From JAKAGZ01 sp964595355 (GTDB taxonomy: Bacteria; Bacteroidota; Ignavibacteria; Ignavibacteriales; Ignavibacteriaceae): DNA of 27,613 bases. The translations under genes and the position numbers were made by a program. The DNA is taken from assembly GCA_964595355.1 (NCBI GenBank), contig CAZQQD010000035.1, positions 1 through 27,613 on the forward strand. Direction: 5' to 3'. Shown here in pieces: positions 9,520 to 16,343 of this stretch (positions are counted from its first letter, which is position 1; each line of letters opens with the position of its first letter). Below the pieces are notes generated by a model that did not search any database, was not told where the DNA came from, and was given only the letters and a program-made list of their open reading frames with translations.

Positions 9520-10407
9520 ATGGATATCAAATCCATCTCTGAAAGTTATATTGAAGATCTGAGCAATATAAAAAGATATTCCTATAATACTATAAAATCA
9601 TATAAAACAGATCTCGTTGAATTTATCAAATATTGTTCAGAGAACTCCAAAAATGAAATATCAAATATTTCGGAGAAATTTATTAAGTCATTTTTGATGA
9701 CTTTGAGCGAAAACCAAATTAGTAAAAAATCTATTTCCAGGAAATTAGCTTCGATAAGGGGATTATTCAAATATGCTTTCCAGCAAGAAATAATTCAGGT
9801 TAATCCAACATCAATAATATCAAATCCAAAATCGACCAGAAAACTGCCGGAGGTCACTTCGGAGAATTCTATACTGAATATTTATGAATTAGTTGTTGCA
9901 GAGAAGGATGAATACGAAGCAAAATTGATAATCGCTATAATAGAATTACTTTATGGTTGTGCGCTGCGTGTGGATGAACTTTGTAAGTTAAATAATATTG
10001 ATCTTGATTTAAAAGAAAAGATATTAAGAGTAAAAGGGAAGGGGAGCAAAACCAGAATTGTTCCAGTTGGAGATAAATCAATTTTTATAATTTATAAATA
10101 TCTATCTATTAAAAAGAAAAATGGAGGAAGAGAAGCATTACTTATAACTAAAAAGGGTAACCGTATTTACCCTCGTTACGTTCATAGAATTGTGAACAAA
10201 TATTTATCCAAGGTTACTGATATCAAAAAGAAAAGTCCGCATATACTGCGTCACAGTGCTGCAACACATATGCTGGACAATGGAGCTGATTTACGTGCAG
10301 TAAAAGAAATTCTTGGGCACGAAAATTTATCAACAACACAGATTTACACACACGTTAGTGTTGAAAGATTAAAATCTGCGTATAAAAAAGCACATCCCAA
10401 ATCTTAA
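9520..10407 (+). CDS. xerC/xerD: Tyrosine recombinase, XerC/XerD family
   Basis: Site-specific recombinase of the kind that resolves chromosome dimers at dif. From the ATG at 9520 the product has 295 residues, the usual Xer length; an upstream in-frame extension into topA is unlikely. It has an N-terminal SAM-like core-binding domain (about residues 1-95) and a C-terminal catalytic domain. All six catalytic residues are present: Arg150 (ALRVDEL), Lys174 (GKGSK), His241 and Arg244 (HILRH), His267 (GHENL) and the nucleophile Tyr276 (QIYTHV). These lie within a few residues of E. coli XerD numbering. I cannot tell XerC from XerD by eye. The gene sits between topA and hpf, not next to phage genes, and a dif-like site lies 8.5 kb downstream, so a housekeeping role is likely. 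Confidence 0.93.
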   Translation: MDIKSISESYIEDLSNIKRYSYNTIKSYKTDLVEFIKYCSENSKNEISNISEKFIKSFLMTLSENQISKKSISRKLASIRGLFKYAFQQEIIQVNPTSIISNPKSTRKLPEVTSENSILNIYELVVAEKDEYEAKLIIAIIELLYGCALRVDELCKLNNIDLDLKEKILRVKGKGSKTRIVPVGDKSIFIIYKYLSIKKKNGGREALLITKKGNRIYPRYVHRIVNKYLSKVTDIKKKSPHILRHSAATHMLDNGADLRAVKEILGHENLSTTQIYTHVSVERLKSAYKKAHPKS

Positions 10408-10425
10408 CTTAATTGGAGCGTACCT

Positions 10426-10728
10426 ATGAATATTACAATAACAGCCAGAAAATTTAAAGCCCACAATACGCTTAAAAACCATATTGAGTCTGAAATCAAG
10501 TCTTTAAATAAATACAATGATGATATAATCAATGCAGATGTTATATTAAGTTATCAAAATAATCACGACAGTATAAAAATAGCTGAAATCATTCTTCAGG
10601 TTCCGGGACAGACATTAGCTGCAAAGGAAGAATCAGATGATTTCGAAAAATCGGTAAGTTCAGCAATTGAAAAAATATCCCGGCAATTAATAAAATTAAA
10701 AACAAAAAGGACTTCCAGGGTTAAATGA
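10426..10728 (+). CDS. hpf: Ribosome hibernation-promoting factor, short form (HPF/RaiA family)
   Basis: Binds the decoding centre of the small ribosomal subunit and silences ribosomes in stationary phase or stress. The 100-residue product is the short form: it has the beta-alpha-beta-beta-beta-alpha S30AE fold (MNITITARKFK at the N-terminus, a DVILSYQNN strand, IAEIILQVPGQTLAAKEES, then the SSAIEKISRQLIKLK helix) and a short basic tail. It lacks the C-terminal dimerisation domain of long HPF. The ribosome-binding site GGAG lies about 10 bases before the ATG. Its stop overlaps the hprK start (ATGA). The hpf-hprK pair echoes the proteobacterial rpoN-hpf-ptsN-hprK cluster. Confidence 0.93.
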   Translation: MNITITARKFKAHNTLKNHIESEIKSLNKYNDDIINADVILSYQNNHDSIKIAEIILQVPGQTLAAKEESDDFEKSVSSAIEKISRQLIKLKTKRTSRVK

Positions 10729-11738
10729 TAAAAATTGATCAAAAAGCAATTTCAAAAAAAGAATATATCACTGTTGAATTTTTCCACAGAGCAACAAAAA
10801 ATAACTTTAAATTAAAATTATTATCTGATCGCTCAGGTTTTGAGAACAAAATTTATGAGCAAGATATGCATAGACCAGGTCTCGCTTTGGCTGGTTTTGT
10901 AGATTTATTTTCTTATTCAAAAGTTCAGGTTTTCGGAAATACAGAAATGAAATATCTATCTCAACTGTCGGATGACAAAAAAATACAGACTCTTGAAAGA
11001 CTTTTTAAGTTCGACATACCCTGTATAATAATTACTGATAAAAATCAGCCTTTCCAAATTTTGCTAGAACTTGCCAATAAGCATAAAGTAACGATATTTG
11101 GTTCAGACTATTCAACTACAAAGACAATATATCTTATAAGCGATTTCCTCGACGATCAGTTCGCTTCCAGAATTTCGATCCACGGCTCATTTGTGGATGT
11201 CTACGGAGCAGGGATATTATTTATAGGTAAATCCGGAATAGGGAAGAGTGAAGTTGCTCTTGACCTGGTTGAAAGAGGACACAGACTGGTTGCTGACGAT
11301 ATTATAATTCTAACCAAAAAAGGGGAAGGAATTCTAATGGGATCAGGCACGAACCTGGTTAAGCATTTTATGGAGATCAGGGGACTGGGCTTAATAAATG
11401 TAGAAAAAATGTTCGGAATTAGGGCTATAAGACATCAAAAAAGGCTCGAAATTGTTGTAGAATTGGAGATTTGGAACGAAAAATCTGATTATACCAGAAC
11501 TGGCCTTGACGAAAGCACAACTACAATCTCAAATGTTGAAATACCTTATGTAAAGCTGCCTATAATTCCAGGTAAAAATATAACTGTTATTTCTGAAGTA
11601 ATTAGCTTAAATTACCTATTGAAACATTATGGTTACGATTCTGCAAAATTCTTCGAAAAAAGACTTAGCAGCAGGCTTGCTAGTAAGGAAAGCGACGATA
11701 TTAGGGGTGTAGACTACTTTGAACACGACTTCGAATAA
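10725..11738 (+). CDS. hprK: HPr kinase/phosphorylase
   Basis: A bifunctional enzyme that phosphorylates and dephosphorylates a serine of HPr-type proteins. The 337-residue product has the N-terminal HprK domain (about 1-135) and the C-terminal kinase domain, with catalytic-site His153 (SIHGSF), the P-loop GKSGIGKS at 168-175, LVERGHRLVADD at about 181-192 and the family signature EIRGLGLINV at 217-226. All key residues look intact. It overlaps hpf by four bases (ATGA). No ptsH, ptsI or sugar permease gene is visible in the window. In organisms of this group HprK often occurs with an incomplete phosphotransferase system and is thought to be regulatory. A new promoter follows its stop, suggesting that the operon ends here. 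Confidence 0.95.
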   Translation: MIKIDQKAISKKEYITVEFFHRATKNNFKLKLLSDRSGFENKIYEQDMHRPGLALAGFVDLFSYSKVQVFGNTEMKYLSQLSDDKKIQTLERLFKFDIPCIIITDKNQPFQILLELANKHKVTIFGSDYSTTKTIYLISDFLDDQFASRISIHGSFVDVYGAGILFIGKSGIGKSEVALDLVERGHRLVADDIIILTKKGEGILMGSGTNLVKHFMEIRGLGLINVEKMFGIRAIRHQKRLEIVVELEIWNEKSDYTRTGLDESTTTISNVEIPYVKLPIIPGKNITVISEVISLNYLLKHYGYDSAKFFEKRLSSRLASKESDDIRGVDYFEHDFE

Positions 11739-11752
11739 ATTTTAACATTAGC

Positions 11753-11783
11753 TTGACAAATAAGCCCTAATTTAATACCTTTT
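11753..11783 (+). promoter_or_regulatory. Promoter of the M23 peptidase gene
   Basis: TTGACA at 11753-11758 is followed after 17 bases by TACCTT at 11776-11781. Read in the Bacteroidota manner, this is TTG-N20-TACCTTTT, one base off the TAnnTTTG element. Transcription would start near 11788, leaving only about 5 untranslated bases before the ATG at 11794, and there is no Shine-Dalgarno sequence. It lies in the 55-base gap after hprK. Confidence 0.6.
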
Positions 11784-11793
11784 TTCTTTATTT

Positions 11794-12732
11794 ATGAAAA
11801 AACTATACTACTTTTCTAAATCCAAGCTGCAGTTTATAGAGATCAAGAACTATAAAGTAAAGTTAGTATCTTACTTTACGTTGGCAGTTTTAACCTTTAG
11901 TGCCTTTATTTTTGGTGCTTACTTCTTTATTAATTCTATAGCAAACCCAGGCAATAGCCTCATAGCATTAAGATCAGAAAATGAAACGCTTAAGAAAAAA
12001 CTGTTAACCATTTCTGATCAATATGAAATACTTAATAAACAAGTTGACAGCTTGAGCAAACATGATAGGGAATTAAGACTTGCTGCTGATCTTGAACCTA
12101 TTTCAGATGAAGAAAAGAAGCTTGGTATTGGTGGTGGTTCTTTTGATAACTCACTTGATTTTTTGAACGATGAATCATCATTCAAACTAAAAAAAGCTCT
12201 TTCATTTGTAGATGAAGTAAGCAGAAAAATTGAATTTGAAAAATCTCAATATAATGAAATTGGTAAAAAATTAAGTGAAAATAAGAAACTTTTTGCAGCA
12301 ATACCCGCAATAAAACCCTGTACAGGAACAGTAGGATTACATGGATTTGGTATGAGACTTCATCCCATACTTGGCATAAAAAGAATGCACGATGGAATTG
12401 ACATCGTTACTGACAGGGGAACTCCGGTTCATGCAACCGGTAACGGCAAAATTGATTTTGTTGGTTATAGAGGAGGTTACGGCTTATGCATTGAAATAGA
12501 TCATGGATTTGGTTACCGTTCTGTATATGCCCATCTTTCAAAAACATTAGTGAAAAAAGGGCAGAATGTTAAACGCGGAGATCTAATAGCTAAAACAGGA
12601 AGTTCAGGATTAGCAACCGGACCACATTTACATTATGAAGTACACCACAACGGAGTTTACGAAAATCCAACTGGTTTTTTCTTTGATAACATTAGCTTTT
12701 TTGATTCAACTAACAATAATCTAAAGAATTAA
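11794..12732 (+). CDS. Membrane-anchored M23 (LytM-type) peptidase
   Basis: A periplasmic zinc endopeptidase or activator acting on peptidoglycan cross-bridges. The 312-residue product has a short cytoplasmic basic tip, one membrane segment at about residues 23-48, a coiled-coil region (about 53-92, and again about 130-165) and a C-terminal M23 domain from about residue 178. The zinc ligands and catalytic residues are visible: His199 and Asp203 (MHDGID), His247 (YAHLS), and His278 and His280 (PHLHYE). Because these are complete, the domain may be active and not an EnvC-like degenerate activator. The architecture (TM, coiled coil, LytM) is that of cell-division and envelope-remodelling hydrolases. 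It appears to have its own promoter. Confidence 0.93.
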   Translation: MKKLYYFSKSKLQFIEIKNYKVKLVSYFTLAVLTFSAFIFGAYFFINSIANPGNSLIALRSENETLKKKLLTISDQYEILNKQVDSLSKHDRELRLAADLEPISDEEKKLGIGGGSFDNSLDFLNDESSFKLKKALSFVDEVSRKIEFEKSQYNEIGKKLSENKKLFAAIPAIKPCTGTVGLHGFGMRLHPILGIKRMHDGIDIVTDRGTPVHATGNGKIDFVGYRGGYGLCIEIDHGFGYRSVYAHLSKTLVKKGQNVKRGDLIAKTGSSGLATGPHLHYEVHHNGVYENPTGFFFDNISFFDSTNNNLKN

Positions 12733-12751
12733 ATTTGCGGAGATGTACCAA

Positions 12752-12970
12752 ATGATTTGGACAGTGGAACTGGCATCTTATTTGGATGATGCGCCATGGC
12801 CAGCTACTAAAGATGAATTAATTGAATATGCCGATAGAATCGGCGCTCCCTATGAAGTTATTGAAAATTTAATTGAACTAGAAGACGCTGAAGAGCCGTA
12901 CGAATCTATCGAAGACATTTGGCCGGATTATCCTTCAGAAGAAGACTTCTTCTATAATGTTGATGAATAA
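12752..12970 (+). CDS. DUF2795-like small acidic protein
   Basis: A 72-residue acidic protein of unknown function. It opens MIWTVELASYLDDAPWPATK and contains EDIWPDYPSEEDFF near the end, a pattern I recognise from the DUF2795 family of Bacteroidota and Chlorobi. The start is the second ATG, at 12752. GGAG at 12739-12742 then lies 9 bases upstream, while it would touch the in-frame ATG at 12743. DUF2795 members are small and helical and often begin at this methionine. The gene follows the M23 gene after 19 bases and is closed by an intrinsic terminator, so it is the last gene of that two-gene unit. Confidence 0.85.
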   Translation: MIWTVELASYLDDAPWPATKDELIEYADRIGAPYEVIENLIELEDAEEPYESIEDIWPDYPSEEDFFYNVDE

Positions 12971-12972
12971 CT

Positions 12973-12997
12973 AAAAGGCGCCAACGGCGCTTTTTTT
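12973..12997 (+). terminator. Rho-independent terminator after the DUF2795 gene
   Basis: The stem GCGCC (12978-12982), loop AAC and GGCGC (12986-12990) form a perfect five-pair GC helix. It can be extended by A-T and G-T pairs (AAAAG against the T-run) and is followed by seven T residues at 12991-12997. It starts three bases after the DUF2795 stop codon and ends only nine bases before the holB ATG. Confidence 0.88.
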
Positions 12998-13006
12998 ATA
13001 TAAAAA

Positions 13007-14134
13007 ATGAACAATTGGTCTGGTGTTTACGGACAAACTCCTGTCATAAATATTTTAAATAAACTGCTTGAAAGCTCTTCTGTTCCACATGCCTTCTTGT
13101 TTACAGGATTAAACGGTGTAGGTAAGGAATTTACAGCTATTAAACTTGCACAGGCTTTGAATTCACAGAATCAATTACAAGAAGATTCTGAAAGAATTAA
13201 CAAGCTAATCAGCAATCTCTCTGAACCATATATAAAATATATTATTCCATTACCGAGAGGTAAAGGTGAAACTGATACCTCTAGGCCATTTGAAAAACTT
13301 TCAGCCAAAGAGAATGAAACGTTTTGGGAAAAGTTAGATAAAAAGGCTAAAAATCCATATTATAAGATTCAGATGGAAAAGGCCTTTAATATTAAAATTA
13401 GTAGTATCCGGGATATAAATAAATTTTTATCAATGAGTTTTAGTGATATCATGTATCGCATTATACTGATTTCAGATGCTCACATGATGAATGAAGAAGC
13501 ACAGAATGCATTGCTAAAAAACCTCGAAGAACCCCCCGATGGAATTGTATTTATATTATGCACTCCTTATCCTAATTTATTACGGGAAACCATTAGATCG
13601 AGATGCTGGCAAATTTCATTTCAACCCTTAAAGGAAGAAGATATAGTAAAAGTATTAACGGAATACTTTTCTGTTGATTATGAACTGGCAAAAGAAGTCT
13701 CATCCTTTGCTGGGGGTTCTGTTACTACAGCATTAAAACTTATTGATCAGGATTTTGAGTTATTAAGAGACAGGACAATATATATCCTGAGATATTCTTT
13801 CGGAAGGAAATATCATTCTGCAATAAATGAATTCACAAATATTTTATCCGATAATTCTGCTGAAACAATTAAACTTATAATTCAAATGATTAATATCTGG
13901 TTTAACGATGTGCAAAAATTCAGATTTAGAAGGGGTGATTATTATTTCAATAAACATATTGAAACGTTAGAAAAATTTAATAAACGATTTCCTGATATTG
14001 ATATTCAAAGAACTATTTTTAACCTAGACAGGATGGCTTCATCAATTCAGAACAACATTAATCAAAAACTGATAATTTTAAATATTATTTTTGAACTTGC
14101 AGCACTGACAACACCTGGACTAACAAAAGTATAA
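13007..14134 (+). CDS. holB: DNA polymerase III delta' subunit-like clamp-loader ATPase
   Basis: Part of the clamp loader that places the sliding clamp on DNA. The 375-residue product begins WSGVYGQTPVINILNKLL, then has a P-loop-like GLNGVGK at 34-40 (followed by Glu where Thr or Ser is usual, so ATP binding is doubtful), the ISDAHMMNEEAQNALLKNLEE sensor/Walker B-side block at about 155-175 and the SRC motif (198-200), whose arginine acts as an arginine finger on the neighbouring subunit. The four-cysteine zinc module of classical delta' and DnaX is missing. About 75 lysine-rich residues stand in its place (65-140), as I recall for Bacteroidota delta'. The start lies directly behind a strong terminator, and no obvious promoter is visible in the gap. 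Confidence 0.88.
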   Translation: MNNWSGVYGQTPVINILNKLLESSSVPHAFLFTGLNGVGKEFTAIKLAQALNSQNQLQEDSERINKLISNLSEPYIKYIIPLPRGKGETDTSRPFEKLSAKENETFWEKLDKKAKNPYYKIQMEKAFNIKISSIRDINKFLSMSFSDIMYRIILISDAHMMNEEAQNALLKNLEEPPDGIVFILCTPYPNLLRETIRSRCWQISFQPLKEEDIVKVLTEYFSVDYELAKEVSSFAGGSVTTALKLIDQDFELLRDRTIYILRYSFGRKYHSAINEFTNILSDNSAETIKLIIQMINIWFNDVQKFRFRRGDYYFNKHIETLEKFNKRFPDIDIQRTIFNLDRMASSIQNNINQKLIILNIIFELAALTTPGLTKV

Positions 14135-14284
14135 TTTTAATAATTGTGAATATAGTTTTCTCTCTACAATAGGTAAATTCATATACTAAACCTAATTACC
14201 TGATTATTAAAACAATTTTCTTTAAATTAGTACAATAAATAAAGAATTAAAGCGCACAAAATTAAAAATTGATAAGGTTTTATT

Positions 14285-15463
14285 ATGAAAAAAGTCGTAA
14301 TCACAGAAGCTAAACGAACTGCCATTGGATCATTTGCAGGCACTTTGGCCTCTTTCAGTGCTGCCCAACTTGGAAGTTTTGCTATTAAATCTGTGCTGGA
14401 TACTTCAAAAATAGATAAAAATTTAATTGATGAAGTTATTTTTGGCAATGTTCTAACTGCAGGACAGGGACAGGCTCCTGGTAGACAAGCCGCTATTTAT
14501 GCAGGTCTACCAAATAAAACAGAGTGTATGACTATCAATAAAATGTGCGGAAGTGGACTTAAGGCAGTTATGTTGGCAGATCAGGCTATTAGGTGTGAGG
14601 ATGCCGATATAATTATTGCAGGAGGACAGGAAAGTATGTCAAATGCACCATATTTGTTACCTAAAGCAAGAAGCGGGTACAAGCTCGGTAACGGTGAAAT
14701 TATTGACTCGATGATAAAAGATGGACTTTGGGATGCCTATAATGATATTCATATGGGAAGTTGTGCAGAGGCCTGTGCAAAGGACTTTAAATTTACAAGG
14801 GAACAACTGGACGAGTTTACAGTTGACTCTTATCAAAAGGCACTCAATGCACAAAAGGACGGCAAATTTAAAGATGAAATTATTGACATTGTGTTAAAAA
14901 CGAAAACTGGTGAAACCATTGTTAATATTGATGAAGAGCCATCCAGGGTAAAATTTGATAAAATTCCTACTCTGAGACCTGTGTTTGATAAGAACGGTGT
15001 CGTCACTGCAGCAAATGCCTCTTCCATTAATGACGGAGCAGCAGCATTACTCGTTGTAAGTGAAGACAAAGCTAAAGCACTTGGACTTAGACCTTTAGTA
15101 GAAATTGTAGCTCAGAGTTCAGCAGCAAAAGCACCGATTGAATTTACAACGGCTCCTGCAGATGCAATTGCTAAAGTTCTAAAGAAAGCAAGTATGACAA
15201 AAGATGATATAGATCTTTATGAGATAAATGAAGCATTTTCCGTTGTATCTTTAGCAGTAAACAAAATATTAGGCCTGGATGCATCAAAAGTAAATGTTAA
15301 CGGAGGTGCAGTTGCACTTGGGCACCCGATAGGCGCAAGTGGAGCAAGAATTCTTGTTACTTTAATTCACGAAATGAAAAAAAGAAATTCAAAATACGGA
15401 TTAGCTTCTCTTTGTATAGGTGGAGGCGAAGCTTCAGCTTTAATCGTAAAAAATTATAATTAA
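14285..15463 (+). CDS. Thiolase / acetyl-CoA C-acetyltransferase
   Basis: Condenses two acetyl-CoA to acetoacetyl-CoA or runs the reverse cleavage. The 392-residue product has the length of biosynthetic thiolases. Active-site residues are present: Cys88 in NKMCGSG, the NEAF block near 315, His347 in GHPIGASG and Cys377 in LCIGGGEAS. The last motif has GGGEA where GGGxG is usual, a small change. AAGG at 14274-14277 lies 7 bases before the ATG. The next gene, hydroxybutyryl-CoA dehydrogenase, begins 13 bases after the stop, so both enzymes are made together and would convert acetyl-CoA to 3-hydroxybutyryl-CoA (or act in oxidation). No crotonase, butyryl-CoA dehydrogenase or PHB synthase is in the window, so the end product is open. 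Confidence 0.95.
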   Translation: MKKVVITEAKRTAIGSFAGTLASFSAAQLGSFAIKSVLDTSKIDKNLIDEVIFGNVLTAGQGQAPGRQAAIYAGLPNKTECMTINKMCGSGLKAVMLADQAIRCEDADIIIAGGQESMSNAPYLLPKARSGYKLGNGEIIDSMIKDGLWDAYNDIHMGSCAEACAKDFKFTREQLDEFTVDSYQKALNAQKDGKFKDEIIDIVLKTKTGETIVNIDEEPSRVKFDKIPTLRPVFDKNGVVTAANASSINDGAAALLVVSEDKAKALGLRPLVEIVAQSSAAKAPIEFTTAPADAIAKVLKKASMTKDDIDLYEINEAFSVVSLAVNKILGLDASKVNVNGGAVALGHPIGASGARILVTLIHEMKKRNSKYGLASLCIGGGEASALIVKNYN

Positions 15464-15476
15464 TGGGGGTATGAAG

Positions 15477-16328
15477 ATGAATATAAAAAATATATCAGTG
15501 ATTGGTGGTGGCACTATGGGCAATGGTATTGCTCATGTATTTGCAATGAAAGGATTCAAAGTTAATCTTATCGAAATGAATTCAGATTTACTTGATAAAG
15601 CTGTAAATACAATCTCCAAAAATCTTGATAGACAGGTTAAGAAGGAACTTATCAGCGAAAATGACAAAAAAGAAACATTAAGCAGAATAGCAAAAATTAC
15701 CGGTGTAGAAAATATTCCTGAAGATACTGACCTTGTTGTAGAGGCAATTTTTGAAAATAAAGATGCAAAGTTAAAGATTTTTAAAACTCTCGAGGAAATT
15801 GTTAAAAAAGATGCTATTTTTGCGTCAAACACTTCATCAATTTCTATTACAGAACTTTCATCAGTTTGCAGAGCTGATAAATTTATTGGTATGCATTTTA
15901 TGAATCCAGTGCCTGTAATGAAACTAATTGAAATCATTCGTGGTTATTCTACTTCAGATGAGACTTACAACTCAATTAGAGATTTATCGTTGAAATTGGA
16001 TAAAACACCAGTAGAAGTTTTTGATTATCCGGGATTTGTTGCAAACAGGATATTAATGCCGATGATCAATGAAGCAATCTTTGCTCTTTTTGAAGGCGTT
16101 GCTTCTGCAGAAGATATTGATACCGTTATGAAATTAGGAATGAACCATCCCATGGGCCCATTAACTCTTGCAGATTTTATTGGTCTGGACGTATGTCTTT
16201 CTATAATGGAAGTTCTATATAATGGCTTTAACGATTCAAAATATCGTCCTTGTCCTCTGCTTAGGAAAATGGTAGCAGCCAATAAACTGGGAAGAAAAAC
16301 CGGTGAAGGATTTTTTAAATATAATTAG
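15477..16328 (+). CDS. hbd: 3-hydroxybutyryl-CoA dehydrogenase
   Basis: NAD(P)-dependent interconversion of acetoacetyl-CoA and 3-hydroxybutyryl-CoA. From the ATG at 15477 the product has 283 residues, the usual length of Hbd/PaaH enzymes. GGGGGT at 15465-15470 is six bases upstream of this ATG but touches the in-frame ATG at 15471, so the later start is preferred. The Rossmann motif is GGGTMG at 10-15, the acidic residue follows at the end of strand 2 (LIEMN), the catalytic His140 lies in GMHFMNP, and Glu152 follows. The C-terminal helical domain ends in GRKTGEGFFKYN, the standard terminus. It forms a two-gene unit with the thiolase. Confidence 0.95.
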   Translation: MNIKNISVIGGGTMGNGIAHVFAMKGFKVNLIEMNSDLLDKAVNTISKNLDRQVKKELISENDKKETLSRIAKITGVENIPEDTDLVVEAIFENKDAKLKIFKTLEEIVKKDAIFASNTSSISITELSSVCRADKFIGMHFMNPVPVMKLIEIIRGYSTSDETYNSIRDLSLKLDKTPVEVFDYPGFVANRILMPMINEAIFALFEGVASAEDIDTVMKLGMNHPMGPLTLADFIGLDVCLSIMEVLYNGFNDSKYRPCPLLRKMVAANKLGRKTGEGFFKYN

Positions 16329-16343
16329 GAATTATAGCAATAC

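Noticed and set aside
12743..12751. First ATG of the DUF2795 gene as the start
   Set aside because: The GGAG touches this ATG directly; the second ATG has proper spacing and matches the family start.
15533..15937. 134-residue open frame antisense to the hydroxybutyryl-CoA dehydrogenase gene
   Set aside because: It lies wholly within a well-identified gene, has a serine- and phenylalanine-rich composition typical of reverse reading, and has no ribosome-binding site.
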